Assembly: GCA_013812655.1 (NCBI GenBank)
Contig: JACCTC010000128.1
Span: 1-44,845, forward strand
Reading direction: 5' to 3'
Origin: Deltaproteobacteria bacterium
GTDB lineage: Bacteria > Myxococcota_A > Polyangia > Haliangiales > Haliangiaceae
Length of the DNA: 44,845 nt
The notes under the pieces are model-generated. The model saw nothing but the letters and a program-made list of their open reading frames with translations. It was not told where the DNA came from and searched no databases. Of the stretch, positions 8,853 through 17,538 are shown one piece after another (position 1 is the stretch's first letter; each line of letters starts with the position of its first letter). The translations under genes and the position numbers were made by a program.

Positions 8853-9632
8853 TCAGAATCGCAACGACGTCTCGACGACGCCGCGCAGGGTGAAGGGATC
8901 GCCGGCGATGCCGACTTGCACGGTGGCCGCAGTCACGACGTGGCCGGCCATCCACGCGACGCGCAACCCGCCCGCCGCACGCGTGGTGCCATCCGCGGTT
9001 GGCACCGCGCCGCTGGCCCGAGCGCCGGCACGCAGCTGGCGTGCGAGCTCGAGATCCGCGCTCGCCGACCACGTGACCTCGGAGTTGTTCATCGGATCGA
9101 CGATCGGCCCGGCGCCGTGATCGTGACCATCGTTCGCGCCGAGTGCCCGGCCGTAGCCTACCGAGCCACCGATGGTGACATCGCCGAGCATGTAGCTCCC
9201 CCACACGCCCGGCATCACCATGACGTGCCCCATGCCGAGGCCATCCTGGCGGTCACCGCTCGGGGCCGTCACCGCGAGCGCCATGCCGGCCTGTGAGGTG
9301 GTCGTGCGGGCAAGTGCGATGATGCCGTGCACCATGCCGTCGCCGGCGCCGTGGAGCGTCTTGCCGTTCTTGGTGACCCGGTAGTACGGCAGGCTCGCCG
9401 ACGCCGCGAAGCGGGCATTCGACCACCGCACCGCCGGTGAGATGCCCTGGTAGTCGCCGCCGTAGAGCATGGTGTCGTAGGCGGCCGCGACCAGGGTGAT
9501 GCTCGCGCCGAACGCGGCCTCGCCACCGACTTCTGCATCGCTTCCATGATCGTGCTCGGCCATGGCGCGGCCCGACCCCGAGGACAGGATCCCGAGGAGC
9601 GCGAGCGTGCCGAGGCGATGTGCCGGTGTCAT
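8853..9632 (-). CDS. Outer-membrane-barrel-like protein with His/Met-rich motifs
   Basis: A protein of 259 residues from ATG 9632, where a signal peptide begins (MTPAHRLGTLALLGIL, cleavage near GRAMA-EHD). The mature protein shows alternating Gly/aromatic strands and ends in LRGVVETSLRF, a terminal Phe typical of outer-membrane barrels. It contains EHDHG, GHDHGAG and GLGMGHVMVMPG, His- and Met-rich stretches that suggest metal, perhaps copper, binding. The start is uncertain: an in-frame codon 15 residues upstream exists. It lies between a Cys-rich secreted protein and a cytochrome c. I do not assign a named family. Confidence 0.68.
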   Translation of the reverse strand: MTPAHRLGTLALLGILSSGSGRAMAEHDHGSDAEVGGEAAFGASITLVAAAYDTMLYGGDYQGISPAVRWSNARFAASASLPYYRVTKNGKTLHGAGDGMVHGIIALARTTTSQAGMALAVTAPSGDRQDGLGMGHVMVMPGVWGSYMLGDVTIGGSVGYGRALGANDGHDHGAGPIVDPMNNSEVTWSASADLELARQLRAGARASGAVPTADGTTRAAGGLRVAWMAGHVVTAATVQVGIAGDPFTLRGVVETSLRF

Positions 9633-9704
9633 GACGAGCCACGTGACGAGATAGCCAGCTGCGATCGCACGCAGCACGCGCGATCGTCAGGACGCGAAGG
9701 CGGG

Positions 9705-10052
9705 CTAGGACGGCGCGGCAGGTCGGCGCAGCGCGGGCGGCGCGTGCGGGGTGTCAAAGCTGTGGACGATCGCGGTCGCGATGCGCGGTGCCGCAGTCAC
9801 GTGCACCGGTGCCGGTGGCTCGAACGCGGCGAACGCCGGCGTCACCATCGCCTGCTGCGTGTTGTGGCAGGCCTGCATCGCCGGCTGGCGGCCGTCTGAC
9901 TCGTCGTGATCGGGGCACCGACAGCGATCGGGGTCGGGGCAACAGCACGAATTCTCGATCGACGCGAGCTGCAGCTGCGCGACCGGCAGCGCGAGCGCGA
10001 GCACGCACGCGACGATCGTCGTCGAGAGTGCTGCGAGCAGGCGGCCGATCAC
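9705..10052 (-). CDS. Small Cys/His-rich secreted protein
   Basis: A protein of 115 residues with an N-terminal hydrophobic segment (TIVACVLALALPVAQL) consistent with a signal or membrane anchor. It is followed by SCCCPDPDRCRCPDHDESDG, five Cys within ten residues, then an AMQACHNTQQAM stretch and a Pro/Ala-rich tail. The Cys cluster suggests metal binding or disulfides. The start is odd: GTG 10052 lies directly against a strong GGAGGA sequence, leaving no spacing, so the true start is unsure. It leads the cytochrome/barrel genes (72 bp gap). Family unknown. Confidence 0.6.
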   Translation of the reverse strand: MIGRLLAALSTTIVACVLALALPVAQLQLASIENSCCCPDPDRCRCPDHDESDGRQPAMQACHNTQQAMVTPAFAAFEPPAPVHVTAAPRIATAIVHSFDTPHAPPALRRPAAPS

Positions 10053-10109
10053 TCCTCCATTTGTGCAGAGGGATCGCGGGCTGTCAACGTGACGATCGTC
10101 GCAGCCGGC

Positions 10110-11486
10110 CTACGAGGCGGGCTCGAGGACCTGGCCGCCCGCGATGATCGCGCGCCGGAGCCGGCGCAGTCGAATGTGATCGCCGGTCACGATCACGGCG
10201 GTGACCACGCCGCCCGCCGCGAGCAGCACGAACAGCACGTGCGTCAGGTGGAGGATCGCGAGGAACAGCGAGATCCATGACAGGAAGTCGCGGCGGACGA
10301 CATACGGCAAGTACGTCGCGACGAACGCGAGCCACGGCGGCAGCTCCTTCGTCGCGATCGCGGTCGGCGCGGCAGGGCGCAGCCGCACCGCGTTCGGCTG
10401 GCGGCCCGGCACGACATCGAAGCTACCGACGTAGTCCTGGCTGTTCGCGGAGCCGACCGCGACGATGATGTTGTAGTAGATGCAGTACATCGCCCAGACG
10501 TAGGTCACGAAGCCGACGGCGATCATCGCGAACCACGGATCGAAGCCGAGGTCGCCGAGGTAGTGCGGACCGTACGCGAGGTGGCAGTGGTAGCCGAGCG
10601 CGACCATGTACGCGATCGACGACGCCTCGTCGATGATCGTGTCGAGCCACGCGCCGAGCCGCGACGACTGCAGCTTGATGCGCGCGATCTCGCCGTCGCA
10701 GCAATCGAAGTACTGGCCCGACAGGATCACGGCGGTACCCGCGATCGCCATGTTCGTGCTCGCGTGCGCGGTCAGCCAGCAGCCGAACGCGACGATCACC
10801 GCGACGAACAGCGACACCTGGTTCGGCGTGATCGGCGTCCACACCAGCAGCTTGGTCAGCGGCAGCGAGACCGGCCGGTAGATGTACCGGGTCAGCGCGT
10901 TGTCCTGCGGCTTGACCAGGATCGTGTAGAGCAACTCGGTCGCCGCGCGACGCTCGGCCGGCGTGCCGATCGGATGGCGCGCGACGGTGCCGTGCGGGAC
11001 GCGCGTGGTCGCGGCCTCGGCGATCGCGGTGTCGGACTCGCCGCGTGCGAGCCGAGCGACGACGTCGGTCGCGGCGTTGCCGGTCGCGAGGATCGCACCG
11101 GCGTACGCGCCGTCGGGGCCAACCGCGATCGCGAGCTCGTCGCGCGGCGTACCGTCTCGCAAGCTGTCGCCGGAGCGGTCGCCGAAGCGCTCGCCGAAGC
11201 GGTCGCCGAAGCGTTCGCCGAAGCGTTCGCCGAAGCGTTCGATCAATGGCGCGACGAGCGGCGTGTGGACGAGCTGGTCGGCGCGGATCACGAGCAGCGG
11301 CCGCGTGGTGCGGAAGTCGGCGAGCGCCGCGCGATCACCGTCGATGATGTGGATGCGTTCGGCGCCGACGCGGCGGGCGACTCGCACCGCTCGCTCGCGC
11401 GCCGCGAGCCCGGCGATCCGGACGCGCGACGTGGCGTCATCCGCGAGGATGATGGCGTCGATGGCGTCGATCGCAGGCACCAGCAT
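10110..11486 (-). CDS. CDP-alcohol phosphotransferase with degenerate N-terminal nucleotidyltransferase-like domain
   Basis: A protein of 458 residues. Residues about 10-190 resemble a GT-A/nucleotidyltransferase fold (AIILADDATSRVRIAGLAAR) but lack the GxGxR loop, so this half looks inactive. Residues 210-450 are a membrane CDP-alcohol phosphotransferase: the signature D261-x2-D264-G-x2-A-R-x8-G278-x3-D282-x3-D286 is complete, with about six membrane helices around it. The fused layout recalls the IPCT/DIPPS proteins that make di-myo-inositol phosphate. The alcohol and acceptor cannot be read from the sequence. A run of six ERFG-type repeats occupies residues 83-106. The gene is divergent from a separate, active-looking cytidylyltransferase. 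Confidence 0.85.
   Translation of the reverse strand: MLVPAIDAIDAIILADDATSRVRIAGLAARERAVRVARRVGAERIHIIDGDRAALADFRTTRPLLVIRADQLVHTPLVAPLIERFGERFGERFGDRFGERFGDRSGDSLRDGTPRDELAIAVGPDGAYAGAILATGNAATDVVARLARGESDTAIAEAATTRVPHGTVARHPIGTPAERRAATELLYTILVKPQDNALTRYIYRPVSLPLTKLLVWTPITPNQVSLFVAVIVAFGCWLTAHASTNMAIAGTAVILSGQYFDCCDGEIARIKLQSSRLGAWLDTIIDEASSIAYMVALGYHCHLAYGPHYLGDLGFDPWFAMIAVGFVTYVWAMYCIYYNIIVAVGSANSQDYVGSFDVVPGRQPNAVRLRPAAPTAIATKELPPWLAFVATYLPYVVRRDFLSWISLFLAILHLTHVLFVLLAAGGVVTAVIVTGDHIRLRRLRRAIIAGGQVLEPAS
11167..11238 (+). repeat. 12-bp tandem repeat, six units, inside the CDP-alcohol gene
   Basis: Six units of TCGCCGAAGCGN run head to tail, the last three identical. Read on the minus strand they encode ERFG/DRFG units. 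The unit length keeps the frame, so copy-number change would lengthen or shorten a loop without breaking the gene. Confidence 0.92.
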
Positions 11487-11677
11487 TTCTCTCTACATGC
11501 CGGCGATGCCGGCGCCAAGCATCGTGACAACTACGGCAATCACCGAAGGCGATGGAGGGTGACAGGATTTGGTCGATCGCTCGCGGTGATCCCGCCTGAC
11601 GTGATGAATTTTGAACAGATCTGGCCGCCAACTGCCCGGAATTGCCCGTGCATGCGCCTTGCAGCCACACGCGAGTC

Positions 11678-12445
11678 GTGAAGGCCGTGATCCTCGCTGC
11701 AGGTAGCGCGTCGCGATTGCGGCCGTACTCCGAAGGCACCCCGAAGACGCTGCTCGCCGTCGGCGGCGTCCCGATCCTGCGCCGCACGATGACGACCCTG
11801 ATGCGCTGTGGCTACGACCAGTTCGTGATCGCCACCGGCTATCTCGATGGCATGGTCCGCGCCGCGGTGACGAGCTGGTACCCCTGCCTCGACGTCGTGT
11901 TCGTCACGAACCCCGACTACCGCACGACGCACACCGCGTGCTCGCTGCTGCGCGCGCGCGAGCACGTCGACCGCGACGACTTCATGCTGCTCGACGGCGA
12001 CGTCGTGTTCGACCTCGACGTGATCGAGGTGCTCGTCGACCGCGGGCCCGACTGCCTCGCCGTGCGCTCGGTCGGCGAGATCGGCCTCGAGGAGGTCAAG
12101 GTCACGGCCGACAACCAGGATCGCGTGCTCGCGATCGGCAAGCACGTCCCGGTGCGCTCGGCGATGGGCGAATCGGTCGGCATCCAGCTGTTCTCGGCGG
12201 CGACCTCGAAGCGCCTGTTCGAGATCCTCGACTCCCGCGTCCGCATCCAGGGGCTCGTGCACGAGTACTACGAGGCGACGATGCAACAGCTGCTCGACGA
12301 GGGCGCCACGCTCTACGGCGTCGATATCGGATCGATGTACGCGAGCGAGATCGACACGGTCGAGGACCTGGTCGCTGCGAACCAGCACCTCGCGCAGCGG
12401 CCCGCCTTCGACGTGAGCTTCGAAGGCGTCCGGCTCGCGGTGTAA
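11678..12445 (+). CDS. Sugar/alcohol-phosphate cytidylyltransferase (NTP transferase family)
   Basis: A protein of 255 residues from GTG 11678, which puts the nucleotide-binding loop at the N-terminus (VKAVILAAGSASRLRPYSEG) as in the family. PKTLLAVGGVPILRRT follows, with LLDGDVVFDLDVIEV providing the metal-binding Asp, EEVKVTADNQDRVLAIGKHV in the middle, and VDIGSMYASEIDTVEDL at the end. This layout matches IPCT, LicC-type phosphocholine and phosphoethanolamine cytidylyltransferases. It likely joins CTP to a phospho-alcohol to make the CDP-alcohol used by the divergent phosphotransferase. Soluble. Substrate unresolved among inositol, choline, ethanolamine and similar. Confidence 0.85.
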   Translation: MKAVILAAGSASRLRPYSEGTPKTLLAVGGVPILRRTMTTLMRCGYDQFVIATGYLDGMVRAAVTSWYPCLDVVFVTNPDYRTTHTACSLLRAREHVDRDDFMLLDGDVVFDLDVIEVLVDRGPDCLAVRSVGEIGLEEVKVTADNQDRVLAIGKHVPVRSAMGESVGIQLFSAATSKRLFEILDSRVRIQGLVHEYYEATMQQLLDEGATLYGVDIGSMYASEIDTVEDLVAANQHLAQRPAFDVSFEGVRLAV

Positions 12446-12516
12446 TTCTCGCTGGCACTCGCTCACGGTTGGTCTCACCGATCGGGGCTTTTGTCCCCAG
12501 ACGTATTTCGTTGCGG

Positions 12517-12530
12517 CCGGTCCCGACCGG
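12517..12530. promoter_or_regulatory. Inverted repeat CCGGT-N4-ACCGG upstream of lipoprotein
   Basis: A five-base perfect inverted repeat with a 4-nt loop between the cytidylyltransferase and the lipoprotein start. A second short stem (GGGG/CCCC around a TTTT loop) lies at about 12484-12498. These could be a terminator or an operator; no T-run follows. Confidence 0.3.
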
Positions 12531-12547
12531 TTGGCAGGATACGCCGC

Positions 12548-13222
12548 ATGCAGTACCGCTGGCTCCTCGTGGTTCTCGCCGGCTGCGCGACCGCCGGTTC
12601 CGAGGCGAACGAGCAGGCCGCGGTCGATGCCGCGGTGACTCGTGTCGATGCGCCGATGAGCCCACCGATCCCGGTCGACGCGCCACCACCGCCGCCATGC
12701 ATGGCGACCGCGATGAAGCAGCTGCTCGTCAACCCCGCGTTCGATGCGACGCCCGCCGGCACCGGTTGGACCCAGACGCCGGTCGATCCCGCGTTTCCGA
12801 TCATCACGTCCGACGACGGGCTCGCCGAGAAGTCGCCCGCGATGAAGGCATGGATGGGCGGCTACGCGCAGGCCAACGCGAACGACCAGCTCTTCCAGGA
12901 CGTGACGATCCCCGCCAACACCGCGAAGCTCCGGCTCACCGGCTTCTACTCGGTGGTGACGACCGAGGCTGCCGGGGCTGCCGTCAAGGACACCGCGAGC
13001 ATCGAGCTGACCCAGGTCGGCGGCACGAGCATCGACAAGCTGCTGGCGGTCAACAACACGATGACGACCGCAACCTGGACCGCGATCGACTACACGGTGG
13101 CGAACGTCACGGGGCTATCGGGGACCACCGTGCGGTTCAGCTTGCAGACGTCCAACGACGCGTCCGCGCACACGAACTTCTACTTCGATTCGCTCGTCCT
13201 CACCGCGACGCACTGCCCGTAG
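12548..13222 (+). CDS. Lipoprotein with C-terminal beta-sandwich-like domain
   Basis: A protein of 224 residues from ATG 12548 with a clear lipoprotein signal (WLLVVLAGCATAG). A low-complexity linker of Asp/Ala/Pro follows (VDAPMSPPIPVDAPPPPP), then a domain of about 165 residues. NPAFDATPAGTGWTQTPVD, LRLTGFYSVVTTEAA and TNFYFDSLVLTATHCP fit a carbohydrate-binding-module-like beta-sandwich, but no named family is certain. It is probably surface exposed. The gene is followed on the same strand by another lipoprotein with a similar linker. CAGGAT lies 7 nt before the ATG, a one-base miss of the leaderless pattern. Confidence 0.75.
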   Translation: MQYRWLLVVLAGCATAGSEANEQAAVDAAVTRVDAPMSPPIPVDAPPPPPCMATAMKQLLVNPAFDATPAGTGWTQTPVDPAFPIITSDDGLAEKSPAMKAWMGGYAQANANDQLFQDVTIPANTAKLRLTGFYSVVTTEAAGAAVKDTASIELTQVGGTSIDKLLAVNNTMTTATWTAIDYTVANVTGLSGTTVRFSLQTSNDASAHTNFYFDSLVLTATHCP

Positions 13223-13289
13223 CGCGCGATTCAGCGGCCGCCCGGCTGCGTCACGAGGTTCTCCGTTGTCAGGCCGACCGGGGGTTGGC

Positions 13290-13295
13290 TAGGAT
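13290..13295 (+). promoter_or_regulatory. Candidate leaderless promoter (TAGGAT, 6 nt before ATG 13302; TTGTCA -35)
   Basis: TAGGAT, then GCGCAG, then ATG. TTGTCA at 13266-13271 matches TTGACA at five of six bases with an 18-nt spacer. It is the only -10 in the leaderless set for which I find a good -35. Confidence 0.6.
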
Positions 13296-13301
13296 GCGCA
13301 G

Positions 13302-14030
13302 ATGAGGTGGTTCCCGCTGCTCGCCGTGATCCTGACCGGTTGCGCGAGTGCGGGCAGCGACGGCGGCAACCCCGGCACCGACGGCAACCCCGGCACCGAT
13401 GGCACGACGATCGACGCGCGACTCGTCGATGCCGCCCCGACGATCGATGCAGCCGTGATGGCGACGCTGTCGCAGACCACCAACACCACGATCGCGGCGG
13501 CGAACTCGGTGAGCTGCTTCAACAACACGACCGGCGAGACTCGCGACAACAGCTGGTATCGCGCGTTCTCGCCATCCGAGCACGGCGTGATGAACCGCCC
13601 GCTCCACGTCAGCAAGGTGACGTTCGCGATCCAGGAGTCGAAGGGCTCGGTCGCGGTGCAGGTGAAGATCGGCAGCTACGCCGGTGCGCTCGGCACGACG
13701 ACGCTGAACCTCGCGCAGATCACTCCGATCAACTCGGCGACCGTGACCGTCCCGCCGACCACCACGGGCGTCAGTGTCGACGCGCCGATCGTCGCGACGA
13801 TCCCGGCGAACACGAACTTCGTCGTCGAGGTGTTCTCGCCCGACCTCGCCGGCACGACGAACCACAACTTCATCGGCGCGTCGAACGGTGGCCAGACCCG
13901 GCCGGGCTACATCCGGTCCACGGCGTGCGGCTTCACAAACCCGCACAACATCGCCGCGTCGTCGACGACGCCGAGCTACCCCGGTTTCCCGAATTCGCAC
14001 ATCCTGATCGCCGTCACCGGGACGCACTGA
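13302..14030 (+). CDS. Lipoprotein, function unknown
   Basis: A protein of 242 residues with lipobox LTGCASAG, a GNPGTDGNPGTDG repeat linker, then an Asp/Ala-rich stretch. The C-terminal 190 residues are Thr/Asn-rich and beta-strand-like (NNTTGETRDNSWYRAF, KVTFAIQESKG, NFVVEVFSPDL, GYIRSTACGF). This resembles a secreted adhesion or binding module in which ENSWYRAF-type motifs occur, but I cannot name the family. Its 3' end overlaps the convergent DUF1415 gene by 17 bp. Cell-surface location is inferred from the lipobox. Confidence 0.75.
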   Translation: MRWFPLLAVILTGCASAGSDGGNPGTDGNPGTDGTTIDARLVDAAPTIDAAVMATLSQTTNTTIAAANSVSCFNNTTGETRDNSWYRAFSPSEHGVMNRPLHVSKVTFAIQESKGSVAVQVKIGSYAGALGTTTLNLAQITPINSATVTVPPTTTGVSVDAPIVATIPANTNFVVEVFSPDLAGTTNHNFIGASNGGQTRPGYIRSTACGFTNPHNIAASSTTPSYPGFPNSHILIAVTGTH

Positions 14031-14643
14031 TCCCGACGCGGGCGTAGGCGGCGCGGCGATCGGCGGCGATGTCGTCGAGCACGGCGATCAAGCTGGCGTG
14101 CCGCGCGGTGACCGTCGTGTGGTTCGCGCGCGCGATGATCTCTGCGACGTCCTCGCGTGGTGGCGCCGCTGTCCCACCGAGGATCTGCGCCTGCAGCGCG
14201 AGATCGGCGACGACCTGGGACTCGCGCACGTCGGCCAGGAGCGCGAGCGGGACGAGCTGGAGCAGCGGATCGGGCGAGCGCCGCACGAACGGCACGAGGC
14301 GGGCGGGCGACGCGAGATCGAGGTTCGCCTCGGGGTGAAAGTGCGCGATGCCGGCGCTCGGTGCGAGCGGGATCAGCGTGTCGCGGACCTCGCGGATCAC
14401 GCTCGGCGGACCCGGCAGCTCGGGCGCGACGATCATCGCGACCCGCATACGCGGCTGGGCGAGGAGTGCGCGGGCACTCGCGGCCCACTCGTCGATCGTC
14501 GGGACGCCCCACACGATGCCGACCGCGAGCTCCCCCGATGTCCGGGCGCTCCGTGCCCACGGGCAGAGGTCGTACTCCTCCACGATCTCGACCAGGTAGC
14601 GGTCGAGGATGCGGCGGACTTCGGCTGCCTTGGTCGGTTCCAT
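14014..14643 (-). CDS. DUF1415 family protein
   Basis: A protein of about 209 residues. The N-terminal motif VEIVEEYDLCPWARSARTSG corresponds to the conserved LCPxA region of DUF1415, and AHFHPEANLDLASPARLVPF and VRRSPDPLLQLV follow in family order. The function of DUF1415 is not known to me. ATG 14643 is preferred over an in-frame TTG at 14652. It is convergent with the lipoprotein (17-bp overlap) and divergent from the PEGA/barrel gene with only about 40 bp between starts, where the palindrome GTAGCTAC (14658-14665) lies. Confidence 0.82.
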   Translation of the reverse strand: MEPTKAAEVRRILDRYLVEIVEEYDLCPWARSARTSGELAVGIVWGVPTIDEWAASARALLAQPRMRVAMIVAPELPGPPSVIREVRDTLIPLAPSAGIAHFHPEANLDLASPARLVPFVRRSPDPLLQLVPLALLADVRESQVVADLALQAQILGGTAAPPREDVAEIIARANHTTVTARHASLIAVLDDIAADRRAAYARVGISASR

Positions 14644-14684
14644 CGGGCGCAACCCATGTAGCTACCACGTGTCATGTTGAAGGA

Positions 14685-15839
14685 GTGAAGACCGTATGGC
14701 TCGTGGCCGGGATGCTGGCGTGGACGGCGACCGCCGCCCGTGCTGGCGTGCTCGCCGACGCGCTCGCGAAGCCGGATGCCGCGACGGTCGCGAAGCTGCG
14801 GAGCCAGCGCGACGATCTCGCTGCGCGCTGCACGCTCGGCGCGGTCTACGCCAAGCGCGGAGATCTTTCGCGCGCGCACCTCTACCTCGAGGGTTGCGCC
14901 GATGCCGAGCTCCCCGAGGACATCGCGGGCGACATCGCGAAGGTCACGCGCGACGTCAAGAAGCGGCTCCGCGACGGCGACCTCTCGCCGATCGAGATCG
15001 TGACCAAGCCCGACGGCCTGGTCGTCGAGATCTCCGCGCTGCCCGGCGAGACGTTCACGACGCCGGCAACCGTGTGGGTCCAGGCCGGCACCTACGAGGT
15101 CAAGGCAGTGACCACGACGCAGATCTTCACCAGCCCGGTCACGACGGGCGTGCGCAGTCGCGCGATGGTCGTGATCGAGACCGAGCCCAAGCAGAAGATC
15201 ACGGCGCCGAAGGCCGGCACGGCGGACTTCTCCGACGAGACTGCGGCCGAGCCCCAGCAATCGGGACCACCACCAGCGGTCAAGCGTCCGTCGCTCGTGC
15301 CCGACAAGTACAACAAGAAGACCGCGTCGACCGCGGGATTCCTCGAGGACCCGCTCGCGACCCGCGCCACCGTCGACGGCCCACTGCGTGGCTACTGGCT
15401 CGGCGTCCGCCTCGGTGCCGGCATGTTCGACGACGGCGCTGCGGACTCCCGGGTCGGTGCGGCCGTCGCGGCGACCGCGCGCTTCGCCATCGGCGAGCGA
15501 ACCTTCGTCGCCGCACGCCTCGACTACAGCCGACGCGGCGGGGACGGTCCGGACGCGCTCGACACCGCGGGCGCGAGCGGTGGCCTCGGCGTGACCCTCG
15601 GCGACAGCTCCATCGCCCTCGCCGCGATCGCCCAGCTCCGCGCCGATCTGCGGTTCGCCGAAAGCCGCGCGATGCAGCCCGTCTCGCGGGCCGGGGCGAG
15701 CGCTGCCATCGGCCTCGAGCTCGCCCTGCCCTCCACGCCGATCACCGCCGGCCTCCGCTTCGAGCAGGGCCTCACCGAGCTCGTCCCCGGCTCGCGCGAT
15801 CGCGCCCTCCTGCTCGAGCTCGGCGTCGACTGGCGCTAA
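14685..15839 (+). CDS. PEGA-like and C-terminal beta-barrel protein
   Basis: A protein of 384 residues from GTG 14685, chosen because a signal peptide follows ([20 protein letters not shown]). Residues 25-90 contain a TPR-like helical pair ([20 protein letters not shown]), about 100-160 a PEGA-like strand domain ([20 protein letters not shown]), then a disordered Pro-rich linker. Residues about 235-384 look like outer-membrane strands ([19 protein letters not shown]), ending [12 protein letters not shown]. It probably links the periplasm to the outer membrane. AAGGAG abuts the GTG, too close for a normal ribosome site. It overlaps gluQ by 4 bp at the 3' ends. Confidence 0.7.
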   Translation: MKTVWLVAGMLAWTATAARAGVLADALAKPDAATVAKLRSQRDDLAARCTLGAVYAKRGDLSRAHLYLEGCADAELPEDIAGDIAKVTRDVKKRLRDGDLSPIEIVTKPDGLVVEISALPGETFTTPATVWVQAGTYEVKAVTTTQIFTSPVTTGVRSRAMVVIETEPKQKITAPKAGTADFSDETAAEPQQSGPPPAVKRPSLVPDKYNKKTASTAGFLEDPLATRATVDGPLRGYWLGVRLGAGMFDDGAADSRVGAAVAATARFAIGERTFVAARLDYSRRGGDGPDALDTAGASGGLGVTLGDSSIALAAIAQLRADLRFAESRAMQPVSRAGASAAIGLELALPSTPITAGLRFEQGLTELVPGSRDRALLLELGVDWR

Positions 15840-16771
15840 GAGTCCGTCCCCTCGATCTGCAGGCCGCGCTCGGGGTCGAAGCGCGCGATGCGATCGGTGC
15901 GCGGGATGGTGGCCCAGTCGAAGCGGGCGACGAGTGCGTGCGGCGTGATGGCGGCCGGCGTGGGCGCCAGGTTCGCGGCGTGGGCGAGGATGCCGCACAG
16001 CGCGGGGCCGTCGTGTCGGGCACGCAGCGCGGTGAACGGGATCGAGCCGTGGAGCTTCGCGAGCTTGGTGGCAGCGGGCTCGAGCAGCAGGAAGTGATGG
16101 CGGTAACGCGGCGTCGACAGTCCGAGCAGCCGCTGGAGCAGGACCTGGGTGACTGTCGACGGCGCGATGTCGCGACCGCGCACGACGTCGGTGATCGCGG
16201 CGTCGGCATCGTCGACCACGACGGCGAGCTGGTACGCGATCACGCCGTCGCGGCGGACGACCACGGGATCGCCGAGGTCACGCGCGGGGGTCTGCGAGAG
16301 GTCGACGCCGAGCTCGTCGACGAGTGCGACGTGAACATCGTCGAGTCGCGTGCGGATCGCGGCGCCGGCGGCGAGCGCGGCACGCCAGCCGTTCGTGGGG
16401 AGCACGCGATCGCGGCACGTGTTGTCGTACGCCCAGCCACCGTCGGGAGCGCGCCGGCCGCCAGCGCGGCTAGCACGGCTGCACGTGCACGGATACAGCC
16501 GGTCCGACGCGGCGAGCCGATCGAGCGCGGCCTCGTGCGCGGCGCGCTGTCCGCTCTGGATCACGACGTCATCCCAGTCGAGGCCGAGCCATGCGCACGC
16601 ATCGCGGAGCTGCTGCGCCCACGCATCCTTGACGCGCGTGGTGTCGAGGTCCTCGAGCCGCAGCAGCACGCGGCCACCGCGCGCGCGAGCATCGAGCCAG
16701 ACGAGCAGCGCCGAGAGCAGCGTGCCCGGGTGCGCCTCACCGGTCGTCGACGGCGCGAACCTCGAGATCAC
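15836..16771 (-). CDS. gluQ: Glutamyl-Q tRNA(Asp) synthetase
   Basis: A protein of 311 residues that lacks the anticodon-binding half of GluRS, as GluQ does. The HIGH-like segment is [20 protein letters not shown], followed by [12 protein letters not shown]. The zinc site YPCTCSRA with a later CRD matches the YadB pattern, [20 protein letters not shown] is strongly conserved, and KLAKLHG stands for KMSKS. It attaches glutamate to queuosine at position 34 of tRNA-Asp. Start is GTG 16771. It is preceded 12 bp upstream by the peptidase gene on the same strand. Thr replaces the usual Pro in APSPTG. Confidence 0.9.
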   Translation of the reverse strand: MISRFAPSTTGEAHPGTLLSALLVWLDARARGGRVLLRLEDLDTTRVKDAWAQQLRDACAWLGLDWDDVVIQSGQRAAHEAALDRLAASDRLYPCTCSRASRAGGRRAPDGGWAYDNTCRDRVLPTNGWRAALAAGAAIRTRLDDVHVALVDELGVDLSQTPARDLGDPVVVRRDGVIAYQLAVVVDDADAAITDVVRGRDIAPSTVTQVLLQRLLGLSTPRYRHHFLLLEPAATKLAKLHGSIPFTALRARHDGPALCGILAHAANLAPTPAAITPHALVARFDWATIPRTDRIARFDPERGLQIEGTDS

Positions 16772-16783
16772 GAGCCGTGCGTA

Positions 16784-17428
16784 TCACGAGCCGGGACGGC
16801 GAGCGGCGACCGTGCGAGTCGACTCGGGGCGGCGCGCGAGCTCGGCCCAGTACGGCTTGTAGCGGTTGTTGCCCTTGAGAAACGTCCACGCGGTGTCGTG
16901 CAGCGTCGGTCGGCTGTCCATGTGGATGAACTGCTCGCTCGGATACCAGCCAATGCCGACCTCGCTGTAGTTGCGCCACAGGTAGTCGCGGATCTCGCGG
17001 AGCTGCACGCCACGGATCCGGAAGTCGATCGCGCGCGCATCGCGATGCGGGGAGGTGCGCGACTCGCCGCGTTGGACGCGATACGCCGACACGAACTCGA
17101 TGGTCTTGCCGTCGTAGCGATCGGCGATGTCGGCGAGCATCGCGAGCGTGCGCTGCTTGATGGGATAGCTGCGGTTCGTGACGCGGCAGCGGAACAGCTT
17201 GGTGACGGCTTTCTTGGTCACCGGATCGGTCGAGCCGTCGCGCCGCAACACGACGGTCGCATCGACGCGGAGGTTCTCGTCGTACAGCTTGACCTCGACA
17301 GGCGTCGCGGCCTTCGCCTCGAGGAGCAGCGCGACGACTTCCGACGGAACTGGAACCGGGCTCGCGGCTGCCATCCAGCCGGCCATCAACGTCGTTGCGA
17401 GCTTGACCTCGATAATCCCGGGAACCAT
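16784..17428 (-). CDS. M15/DUF882-type peptidase (YcbK-like)
   Basis: A protein of 214 residues from ATG 17428, where a hydrophobic leader begins (MVPGIIEVKLATTLMAGW). The C-terminal half has EFVSAYRVQRGESRTSPHRD, then ARAIDFRIRG and EQFIHMDSRP: the His-x6-Asp and later His arrangement of the DUF882/M15 metallopeptidases. It likely cleaves peptidoglycan peptides or a related substrate in the periplasm. The N-terminal region (EVKLYDENLRVDATVVL) is a beta-rich extension. Upstream sequence back to 17572 is in frame but looks non-coding and carries the divergent gene's control region. Confidence 0.78.
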   Translation of the reverse strand: MVPGIIEVKLATTLMAGWMAAASPVPVPSEVVALLLEAKAATPVEVKLYDENLRVDATVVLRRDGSTDPVTKKAVTKLFRCRVTNRSYPIKQRTLAMLADIADRYDGKTIEFVSAYRVQRGESRTSPHRDARAIDFRIRGVQLREIRDYLWRNYSEVGIGWYPSEQFIHMDSRPTLHDTAWTFLKGNNRYKPYWAELARRPESTRTVAARRPGS

Positions 17429-17486
17429 GCAGCCTCGCCGCGGCGGGAGCGCCGAACGACCATGAGGCTCGCGTGAGTTCCGGAGC

Positions 17487-17505
17487 AGATCAATCAAAAT
17501 GATCT
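17487..17505. promoter_or_regulatory. Inverted repeat AGATCA-N7-TGATCT (operator candidate)
   Basis: A perfect six-base inverted repeat in an AT-richer patch between the peptidase and acyl-CoA dehydrogenase genes. A second repeat, CCAC-N7-GTGG (17506-17520), follows at once. The centre is about 70 bp upstream of the TSS predicted from the sigma-54 promoter. Confidence 0.4.
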
Positions 17506-17538
17506 CCACGAATTCTGTGGGGTTGGGTACCCATTCGT

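Noticed and set aside
14696..17476. Long plus-strand frame spanning the barrel, gluQ and peptidase genes
   Set aside because: Low-complexity Arg-rich translation; the two minus-strand genes it crosses have clear catalytic motifs.
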